Positions 9,197 through 15,885 of a DNA stretch of 64,000 bases are shown in pieces. The translations under genes were made by a program, and so were the position numbers. Where the stretch lies: contig NZ_JAJNQN010000008.1 in the NCBI RefSeq assembly GCF_022227845.1, positions 1 to 64,000 of the forward strand. The letters run 5' to 3'. Position 1 is the first letter of the stretch. Each line of letters begins with the position of its first letter. The DNA is from Ectothiorhodospira lacustris (lineage in GTDB: Bacteria > Pseudomonadota > Gammaproteobacteria > Ectothiorhodospirales > Ectothiorhodospiraceae). The notes below the pieces were generated by a model, which made no database searches, was not told where the DNA came from, and was given only the letters and a program-made list of their open reading frames with translations.

Positions 9197-9817
9197 GTGA
9201 GACCCTGTGATCGATTGGTGCGGTATTCGACCGCCTTGGTGCTGCTGCTCCTGTCCGGCTGCGCTGCTGTACCCGACCTGCGTCCGCCGCCCCCAACACC
9301 CGTGCCGGTACCCGCGCCGGTGCCGCAGGCCCCGATCCCGATCCCGGCGCCTGCCCCTCAGCCTGAAGTGCGTGCCCCCCAGGCCCCGGTGATTGCCGGC
9401 GATACCCGGGCGCAGCGTCCGGCCGTGCCCGCCGGTGCCGGTGACCGGGCCGACCCGGCGCCCCCGGCCCGCCCTCCCCAGGCCCCCGCCGTGGTGGCCC
9501 TGGCCGGGGATGCGGATCGTCACATGGCCGCCGGGCAGCCGGATCGGGCCGCCGCCGCCCTGGAGCGTGCCCTGCGCATTGCCCCGGCTGATGCCGGGCT
9601 CTGGCATCAACTGGCCATGGTGCGGTTGCATCAGGGGCAGGCCGATGAGGCGGAGAGCCTGGCCGCCAAGTCCAACAGCCTGGCCGGGAGCGACCGGGCG
9701 CTGCAGTCCGACAACTGGCGCATCATTGCCCAGGCCCGGCGTTTGCGGGGAGATGAGCGGGGTGCACAGAATGCCTTGGAGCGTGCCCGGGCGCTGCAGC
9801 CGGGACGCACCGGATGA
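9197..9817 (+). CDS. Proline-rich lipoprotein with C-terminal TPR repeats
   Basis: This is a 206-residue envelope protein. The GTG start follows GGAGG (9185-9189). A lipobox LLSGC puts the lipidated Cys at residue 22. A long Pro/Ala/Val linker follows (about 27-100, many P-V-P and P-A-P steps), then two or three TPR-like helix pairs containing DRHMAAGQPDRAAAALERALRIAP and a second copy ending in ALERARALQP. TPRs bind protein partners; the linker would let the domain reach across the periplasm. Its 3' end overlaps the helicase start by ATGA. I do not recognise a named family. Confidence 0.8.
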   Translation: MRPCDRLVRYSTALVLLLLSGCAAVPDLRPPPPTPVPVPAPVPQAPIPIPAPAPQPEVRAPQAPVIAGDTRAQRPAVPAGAGDRADPAPPARPPQAPAVVALAGDADRHMAAGQPDRAAAALERALRIAPADAGLWHQLAMVRLHQGQADEAESLAAKSNSLAGSDRALQSDNWRIIAQARRLRGDERGAQNALERARALQPGRTG

Positions 9818-11754
9818 CCGAACAGATATCGGCGGCGGCGGTGCTGGGGGACACCGGTCCCCTGGCGGATGCCATTGAGGGGTTCCGCGCCCGTCTGCCC
9901 CAGCAGCAGATGGCCGCTGCCGTGGAGCAGGCCCTGGCGGATGGTGAAACCCTGGTGGTGGAGGCGGGCACCGGCGTGGGCAAGACCTTTGCCTACCTGG
10001 TGCCCGCCCTGCTCAGCGGCCGCAAGGTCATCGTCTCCACCGGCACCCGCAATCTCCAGGACCAACTGTTTCACAAGGACCTGCCCCTGATCTGCCGGTC
10101 CTTGGGGGTGTCGGTGCGCTGTGCCCTGCTCAAGGGGCGCTCCAACTACCTGTGCCCCCATCGCCTGCGCCTGGCCGCGGCCGAAGGGCCGCTGCTGGAG
10201 GCCCGGCTGCACGCCCCCCTGAGGCTGGTGGAGCGCTGGGCGGCGGGGACCCGCACCGGGGATACCGCGGAGCTGTCTCAACTGGCCGAGGATGCGGAAA
10301 TCTGGCCCCGGGTGACCTCCACGGCGGACAACTGCCTGGGGGCGGAGTGCCCTGAATACTCCGGGTGTTTTGTGCTGCGGGCCCGTCGCCGCGCCCAGGA
10401 GGCCGATCTGGTGGTGATCAACCATCATCTTTTGTTCGCGGATCTGGCACTCAAGGACGAGGGATTTGGTGAGTTGCTGCCGTCGGCGGAGGCCTTCATC
10501 CTGGATGAGGCCCATCAGCTGCCGGAGGTGGCCGGCAGTTTCTTCGGTGTCAGCCTCAGTGCCCGGCAGTTACTGGAACTGGCCCGGGATACCGTCTCGG
10601 AGCAGGTGAACGAGGCCCCGGACATGCCCCAGCTACGGGCGCGGGCGGATGGACTGGGCAGGGCGGTGAAGGATTTCCGGCTGGCCATGGGGGAGGGCAT
10701 GCGTCGTGCGCCCTGGCCGGCCCTGGCGGCCAGGGCGGGGATGGACGAGGCCTTGCAGGGTCTGCGCGCGGCCCTGCAGTCCCTGACCGAGGCCCTGGAG
10801 GTGGCGGCGGAACGGGGTAAGGGCCTGGAGGGTTGCGCCCGGCGGGCCCTGGACCAGATGCAGCGCCTGGCCCTGTTCGACGGCCCCCAGGCGGAGGCGG
10901 TCCAGTGGTACGAAACCTGGACCCGGACCTTCAGTCTGCACCTGACGCCGTTGGATGTGGCGGGGCTGTTCCGCCAGCATCGCGGCGCCTGCGACAGTGC
11001 CTGGGTCTTCACCTCGGCGACCCTGTCCGTGGATGGCCGCTTTGATCACTTCAACCGGCGCCTGGGTCTGGAAGCACCCCGTGGCCTGCAGCTGGACAGT
11101 CCGTTCGACTATGCCGGCAATGCCCGGCTCTATATCCCCGCGGGCCTGCCCGAACCCAATGATCCCCGTTACACGGAGGCGGTGGCGCGGGCCGCCTTGC
11201 CGGTGATCGAGGCCAACCCGGGCGGCACTTTCATGCTCTTTACCAGCCACAAAGCCCTGCAGGCGGCCGCCGCCTGGCTGTCCCGACATCTGGACCGGCC
11301 CGTGCTGGTGCAGGGAACGGCGCCCCGGCAGGAGCTGGTGGCCCGCTTTCGTGAAGCGGGTAATGCAGTCCTGCTGGGGGCCCAGAGTTTCTGGGAGGGG
11401 GTGGATGTGCGAGGCCGCGCCCTGAGCTGCGTGATCATCGACCGTCTGCCCTTCGCCTCGCCGGGTGATCCGGTACTGGAGGCCCGCCTGGAAGCCGTCC
11501 GCCGGGATGGCGGCAGTCCCTTTACCGTGCTGCAGATCCCCCAGGCGGTGATCGCCCTCAAGCAGGGGGTGGGACGCCTGATCCGTGATCCGGAGGACAA
11601 GGGCCTGCTGGTGCTGTGTGATCCCCGTCTGCAGACCAAGTCCTATGGCCGCATCTTCCTGAAAAGCCTGCCGCCGGTGGGACGGGTCAAGGACCTTGCG
11701 GAGGCCCGGGGTTTTCTGCAGGGCCTGGGTGAGCCGTCCTGTCCGCACGCCTGA
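9814..11754 (+). CDS. yoaA: ATP-dependent Fe-S DNA helicase, YoaA/DinG (XPD-like) family
   Basis: This 646-residue superfamily 2 helicase has Walker A EAGTGVGKTF near residue 51, four Cys in the position of the XPD/DinG [4Fe-4S] cluster (NYLC about 112, then NCLGAEC and SGC about 172-185), the Walker B DEAH box (ILDEAHQL about 230), and C-terminal motifs V-VI (GVGRLIRD). YoaA-type helicases unwind 5'-3' and act in replication-fork repair with HolC. The length matches YoaA (about 636) better than DinG (about 716). It is coupled by 4 bases to the lipoprotein upstream. Confidence 0.88.
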   Translation: MTEQISAAAVLGDTGPLADAIEGFRARLPQQQMAAAVEQALADGETLVVEAGTGVGKTFAYLVPALLSGRKVIVSTGTRNLQDQLFHKDLPLICRSLGVSVRCALLKGRSNYLCPHRLRLAAAEGPLLEARLHAPLRLVERWAAGTRTGDTAELSQLAEDAEIWPRVTSTADNCLGAECPEYSGCFVLRARRRAQEADLVVINHHLLFADLALKDEGFGELLPSAEAFILDEAHQLPEVAGSFFGVSLSARQLLELARDTVSEQVNEAPDMPQLRARADGLGRAVKDFRLAMGEGMRRAPWPALAARAGMDEALQGLRAALQSLTEALEVAAERGKGLEGCARRALDQMQRLALFDGPQAEAVQWYETWTRTFSLHLTPLDVAGLFRQHRGACDSAWVFTSATLSVDGRFDHFNRRLGLEAPRGLQLDSPFDYAGNARLYIPAGLPEPNDPRYTEAVARAALPVIEANPGGTFMLFTSHKALQAAAAWLSRHLDRPVLVQGTAPRQELVARFREAGNAVLLGAQSFWEGVDVRGRALSCVIIDRLPFASPGDPVLEARLEAVRRDGGSPFTVLQIPQAVIALKQGVGRLIRDPEDKGLLVLCDPRLQTKSYGRIFLKSLPPVGRVKDLAEARGFLQGLGEPSCPHA

Positions 11755-11781
11755 ACTTTTACAACCCGATCGAGTTCCCTG

Positions 11782-12810
11782 ATGACCGCCTTCCATAGCC
11801 TTCCCCGTCCCCTGACGGCCGTCCTGCGCCGCCGCCCCGAAGATTTCCTGGTGGAAGAGATCCCCGCAACCCTACCGGAGGGGGAGGGCGAGCATGTCTG
11901 GCTGAGCATCCGCAAGCGGGGCATGAATACCGATACCGTCGCCGGGTTGCTGGGGCGCATCGCCGATGTGCCGCGCCGTGCCGTGGGCTATGCGGGCCGC
12001 AAGGACCGTCATGCGGTGACCACCCAGTGGTTCAGCGTCCATCTACCGGGACGGGAAGCCCCCGCCTGGTCCGAACACCTGCCGCCGGAAGTGGAGATCC
12101 TGGAGTCGCGGCGGCATCGCCGCAAGCTCCAGACCGGCCACCTACAGGGCAACCGGTTCGTGCTGGTGTTGCGTCAGTGTGAGGGGGATCGAGACATCGC
12201 ACAAGAGCGGCTGACGGTGATGCAACGCCGGGGGGTGCCCAACTTTTTCGGTGCCCAGCGCTTTGGCCGTGACGGCGGTAATATCGCCAAGGCGCAGGCC
12301 CTGTTCCAGGGCAGTCTGCAGGTGCGCGACCAGAAACTGCGGGGGATCTACCTGTCCGCGGCCCGCTCGGAAATCTTCAACCAGGTGCTGGCGGCCCGGC
12401 TCGAAGACGAAACCTGGGACCAGGCGCTGCCCGGCGATGCCCTGCAACTGGATGGCCGGGGCAGTTTCTTCATTTACCAGGAGGATGACCCGACGGTGCC
12501 CGACCGGGTTGCAGAGCAGGCCCTGCATGTGACCGGTCCCCTGTGGGGGCGGGGCGAATTGCCGACGACGGGTGCGGTGGCGGCACTGGAGTCCGGTATC
12601 GCGGCGACGATGCCGGTATTGGCCCAGGGGCTGGAAGCGGCGGGCCTGACCCAGGAACGGCGCGCCCTGCGCATCCGCCCCCAGGCCCTGACCTGGACCT
12701 GGGAGGACGAACAGACCCTGCAGCTGGGTTTCACCCTGCCCGCCGGGGCCTTCGCCACCACCCTGGTGGAGGTCTTTGCCGACACCGGTGCCGGCGGTGG
12801 AGAGGGTTAA
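11782..12810 (+). CDS. truD: tRNA pseudouridine(13) synthase TruD
   Basis: This 342-residue protein makes pseudouridine at position 13 of tRNA-Glu. The TruD catalytic loop GYAGRKDRHAVTTQ is present with catalytic Asp75. Other family signatures are the N-terminal RRRPEDFLVEEIP, the insertion-domain stretch GVPNFFGAQRFGRDG and a C-terminal ALRIRPQ segment. The gene starts 27 bases after the helicase and ends opposite tsaB, with a hairpin repeat between the two stops. Confidence 0.96.
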   Translation: MTAFHSLPRPLTAVLRRRPEDFLVEEIPATLPEGEGEHVWLSIRKRGMNTDTVAGLLGRIADVPRRAVGYAGRKDRHAVTTQWFSVHLPGREAPAWSEHLPPEVEILESRRHRRKLQTGHLQGNRFVLVLRQCEGDRDIAQERLTVMQRRGVPNFFGAQRFGRDGGNIAKAQALFQGSLQVRDQKLRGIYLSAARSEIFNQVLAARLEDETWDQALPGDALQLDGRGSFFIYQEDDPTVPDRVAEQALHVTGPLWGRGELPTTGAVAALESGIAATMPVLAQGLEAAGLTQERRALRIRPQALTWTWEDEQTLQLGFTLPAGAFATTLVEVFADTGAGGGEG

Positions 12811-12838
12811 CCTGGAAGGCCCCGGGTTTGGCCACGGA

Positions 12839-12885
12839 TACTCCCTTCTCCCCCTGAGGGAGGAGGGCCGGGGATGAGGGGGGAG
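12839..12885. repeat. Pyrimidine/purine hairpin repeat between convergent genes (copy 2)
   Basis: This C/T-rich then G-rich element ends in GGCCGGGGATGAGGGGGG. It shares the GGGGATGAGGGG core with the copy at 3070-3113. It fills the gap between the stops of truD and tsaB and can fold into a hairpin that serves both strands. Confidence 0.55.
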
Positions 12886-12906
12886 TCCGGGACAGGCGCC
12901 GTGCCG

Positions 12907-13599
12907 TCAGAGGGTCCGGCGCCCGGGTTTTTCCGCCACTCGGTTGCGCAGGTACACCGGCAGCACCGCTTCCGCCGGGACGGCCATGCCTTGGGTAAAA
13001 TCCCGGGCGGCGAGCCGGGCAACCTCGGCGGCGCTGGGCAGGCAGTCCGCCAGCGGCGCCCCGCTCAGGCAGTCCCGGAAGCGGGTGGTCAGCACGTCCC
13101 CATGGGCCGACCAGCCATGCCCCACCCCGAGCCAGCCCTGCCATTCCGGCAAGGGGGCATCGCTCGGGGCGCAGACCTGCTCTTCTCCTGCAGGGATGGC
13201 CAGGCCATCCTCATCCCCCCGGAAGGCACCCCAGTAGACTTCCCCCATGCGGGCATCCAGGGCGGCCAGGACCTGATTCGCCCCTTCATCCAGGCCCTGC
13301 TGAGCCAGGGCCGCCAGGGTGGAGACGGGCACCACCGGCAGATCGGCGGCAAAGGCGGCCCCCTGGATTACCCCGGTGGCGATCCTGACGCCGGTGAAGG
13401 CTCCCGGCCCCCGCCCGAAGGCCAGGGCATCGAGCTGCCCCAGGGATAATCCGGCCTCCGCCAGCAGTCCTTCCATCATGGGCAGGATCAGGCGGGCATG
13501 GGCGCGGGGTTCCACCTCGAAGCGGACCCAGACATCCCGGTCCAGGAGCAGGGCGGCGGAACAGGCCTCGGTGGCGGTTTCAATGGCCAGCAATTTCAT
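12907..13599 (-). CDS. tsaB: tRNA threonylcarbamoyladenosine biosynthesis protein TsaB
   Basis: This 230-residue ASKHA-fold protein is the TsaD partner in forming t6A37 on ANN-decoding tRNAs. The N-terminal MKLLAIETATEACSAALL is the phosphate-binding strand, and GRGPGAFTGVRIATGVIQG (about residues 65-85) is the family signature. The frame is open far upstream, but homology begins exactly at the Met codons near 13599-13602. The region upstream (13600-13831) separates it from the divergent kaiC-like gene. Confidence 0.94.
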   Translation of the reverse strand: MKLLAIETATEACSAALLLDRDVWVRFEVEPRAHARLILPMMEGLLAEAGLSLGQLDALAFGRGPGAFTGVRIATGVIQGAAFAADLPVVPVSTLAALAQQGLDEGANQVLAALDARMGEVYWGAFRGDEDGLAIPAGEEQVCAPSDAPLPEWQGWLGVGHGWSAHGDVLTTRFRDCLSGAPLADCLPSAAEVARLAARDFTQGMAVPAEAVLPVYLRNRVAEKPGRRTL

Positions 13600-13773
13600 C
13601 ATTTTGCGCGGGTTTTCAGGGGGCTTGGTAGTGAATATGGAGCGTGATCTGGTTCTGCTTTCGCATGCCGGGCACCGTAACCGCCCCGATGTGCGTTTGT
13701 CCAGCCGGAGATTGATGGGGGTTTTCGACTGGCAGGGGCAGAATTTCGCACTCGGTGGCCTACCGCACATACG

Positions 13774-13784
13774 ATGCAGTGCAT
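13774..13784. promoter_or_regulatory. Short palindrome in the tsaB-kaiC intergenic region
   Basis: ATGCA-G-TGCAT is a perfect 11-base palindrome about 48 bases upstream of the kaiC-like start. It could be an operator, but nothing else supports it. The remaining 230 bases of this gap show no clear gene or promoter. Confidence 0.2.
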
Positions 13785-13831
13785 AGCGGGGATCATCCGG
13801 GGATGGATGCACCTGGGGAGGATACAGCCAC

Positions 13832-15592
13832 TTGAACGCCTCCCACCCATCAAATACCGACAACGCCGTTCCCGGGGCGCCCGAAAAGGCGCCGACCGGC
13901 ATCGCCGGCTTCGACCACATCACCGGGGGCGGGCTGCCTCGCGGGCGCACCACGCTGCTCCTGGGCGGGCCCGGCTCGGGCAAGACCGTCTTTGCGCTGG
14001 AATTCCTGGTGCACGGCGCGCGCAGCTTCGAGGAACCGGGCATCTTTGTCGCCTTCGAAGAGCGCTCGACGCGTATCCTCGCAAACGCCCATAGCTTCGG
14101 CTGGAACCTCCCTGAGCTGCAGCGCGAAAGGCTCTCGTTCGTCGACGCGCAGCCCGTGTCCGATCTGGTGCAGTCGGGTAGCTTCGATCTCAACGGCATG
14201 CTGGCCGCGTTGCAGGCGATGATCGAGTCGACTGGCGCGCGGCGCATCGTCTTTGACGCCCTCGATATCGTGCTCGCGCTGCTCGCCGACCCCGCCGCCA
14301 GACGCGCAGAAACCTATCGCCTGCATGGCTGGCTGCTGGCGCACGAGCTGACCGCAGTCATCACCGCCAAGGCCTTTGGTGACGATGTTTTCCTTATGGG
14401 CCAGGAGTCCTTCGGCTTCATGCAGTTCATGGTGGACTGCGCGGTCATCCTCAACCACAAGGTGGTGCTGGGCGTATCTCAGCGCAACCTGAGGGTTCAG
14501 AAGTACCGCGGTACCAACTTCGACGAGAACGAGTTGCCGTTCCTCATCGGCAAAGACGGGTTCGAGGTCTCGGTGGCACACCCGCTGGAGCGCGGCTCAC
14601 TCACGGTGAGCAAAGAGCGCGTTTCGAGCGGCCTTGAGCGGCTCGATACCATGCTCGGCGGCGGCTACTACCGCGGTGTGAGTGCGCTGATTACGGGCTC
14701 TCCGGGTACGGCCAAGACCACGCTGGTTGGCCTCTTCGCGCAAGCCGCATGCCAGCGCGGCGAACGCACCCTGTTCGTGAGCTTCAGTTCCGACCCCAAC
14801 GAGGTCATCCGCGACCTCGCGTCAGTGGGGATTCGTCTGGCGCGTTACGTCAAGAACGGGCACCTGCGCATGGTCTCCGCGCGCGCCATATCCGGAAGTG
14901 CGGAGCTCTACCTGGCGCACATCATGTCCCTGGCGAAGGAGCACAAGGCCCGATGCCTGGTGATTGACCCGGTGTCAACCTGGTCGTCACAGTCCGGCAC
15001 CCACCTGAGCGCACACAGAATCTCGGAGCGGCTCATCAACTGGTCGAAGGTCGAGGGCATCACGCTGTTGTGCAGCTGCCTGGTCGATGAGCGGACCGTT
15101 CCATCGGAAGACAGCACGTTCCGCCAGATCTCCACGCTTGCCGATACCTGGATCCACTTGAGCTACCTGGTGCAGTCGGGGGAGCGCAACCGTGCCCTTT
15201 CGATCATCAAGTCGCGCGGCACGGCGCACTCGAACCAGGTGCGCGAACTGATCCTCAGCAACAAGGGCGTGACCCTTGCCGATACCTACAGCGCAGGCGG
15301 TGAGGTACTTATGGGCACCTTGCGCTGGCAGAAGGAAGGCGCAGAGCGTGCAGCCGCCGAGACGGCCGAGGTCGCCAGAAAGGTCAAGCGCGTGAGGCTT
15401 GACGCCGAGGAGGCGGAACTTGAGGTGCGGCTGCGGGCGCTGGGCGTGGAGCTCAAGGCGAAGAAGACCGAGAAGGCGCTGCTCATGCGCGCCACCGCCA
15501 CGCGCCGGGGCGAAACCTCGCGCAAGCGCACGCGCATGGAAGTGCTGCGCGGCGCCGATGTCGCGGAAGACAAAGACGGGGATAGACAGTGA
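13832..15592 (+). CDS. kaiC: KaiC-like double-domain ATPase (CII catalytic Glu pair lost)
   Basis: This is a 586-residue protein with two RecA/KaiC domains. CI has Walker A GGPGSGKT (45-52) and the intact catalytic pair Glu76-Glu77 (VAFEER). CII has Walker A GSPGTAKT (289-296), but the position of the Glu-Glu pair reads SFSSDPNE (317-324), without the paired acids. The CII phosphorylation region is recognisable: Thr429, Ser434 and Thr435 (QISTLADTW) align with Synechococcus T426/S431/T432. A Lys/Glu/Arg-rich C-terminal helix (about 500-575) replaces the usual A-loop tail. Translation starts at TTG after GGGGAGG (13814-13820). It is coupled by 4 bases to kaiB. The codon pattern (many GCGC and GAGC runs) differs visibly from adjacent genes, suggesting transfer. 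I predict ATPase activity in CI and weak or no CII autokinase. Confidence 0.88.
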   Translation: MNASHPSNTDNAVPGAPEKAPTGIAGFDHITGGGLPRGRTTLLLGGPGSGKTVFALEFLVHGARSFEEPGIFVAFEERSTRILANAHSFGWNLPELQRERLSFVDAQPVSDLVQSGSFDLNGMLAALQAMIESTGARRIVFDALDIVLALLADPAARRAETYRLHGWLLAHELTAVITAKAFGDDVFLMGQESFGFMQFMVDCAVILNHKVVLGVSQRNLRVQKYRGTNFDENELPFLIGKDGFEVSVAHPLERGSLTVSKERVSSGLERLDTMLGGGYYRGVSALITGSPGTAKTTLVGLFAQAACQRGERTLFVSFSSDPNEVIRDLASVGIRLARYVKNGHLRMVSARAISGSAELYLAHIMSLAKEHKARCLVIDPVSTWSSQSGTHLSAHRISERLINWSKVEGITLLCSCLVDERTVPSEDSTFRQISTLADTWIHLSYLVQSGERNRALSIIKSRGTAHSNQVRELILSNKGVTLADTYSAGGEVLMGTLRWQKEGAERAAAETAEVARKVKRVRLDAEEAELEVRLRALGVELKAKKTEKALLMRATATRRGETSRKRTRMEVLRGADVAEDKDGDRQ

Positions 15593-15885
15593 TGACTGGG
15601 TGCGAGAAGTTCAGCTTCCGGCTCTATGTGGCCGGCGACGCGTGGAACTCGGCCCAGGCGGTGTCCAACCTTGGCGCGGTGTGCCGGGAGCACCTGGCAG
15701 GTCGTCATACGATCGAGGTGGTGGACGTGTTCCGCGAGCCACAGCGCGCGCTTGCCGATGGCATCTTCATGACGCCGACACTGATCAAGCTCGCACCTCT
15801 CCCCGCCCCCGTGCAGGTGGTGGGCTCCCTCAGCCAGAGGTTGCCACTGATGCAGGCCTTGGGACTGCAGGGCGTGCCGGAATGA
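15589..15885 (+). CDS. kaiB: KaiB-like thioredoxin-fold clock protein
   Basis: This 98-residue protein aligns along its length with KaiB: FRLYVAGDAWNSAQAVSNL at the N-terminus, EVVDVFREPQRALADGIFMTPTLIKL in the middle and VVGSLSQR near the end. It keeps the cis-Pro-type TPTL strand that takes part in KaiB fold switching. In cyanobacteria KaiB binds the KaiC CI ring. The start is GTG, immediately followed by ATG, overlapping the kaiC stop; its stop overlaps the start of the EAL gene. No kaiA is present, as is usual outside cyanobacteria. Confidence 0.9.
   Translation: MMTGCEKFSFRLYVAGDAWNSAQAVSNLGAVCREHLAGRHTIEVVDVFREPQRALADGIFMTPTLIKLAPLPAPVQVVGSLSQRLPLMQALGLQGVPE

Noticed and set aside
13635-13786. 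Possible small protein (MERDLVLLSHAGHRNRPD...) before the kaiC-like gene
   Set aside because: No ribosome-binding site at an acceptable distance and no recognisable pattern; more likely intergenic sequence at the cassette border.
13600-14247. N-terminal extension of tsaB upstream of 13599
   Set aside because: TsaB similarity starts at MKLLAIETA. The upstream frame has no family resemblance and would run through the kaiC-like coding region.
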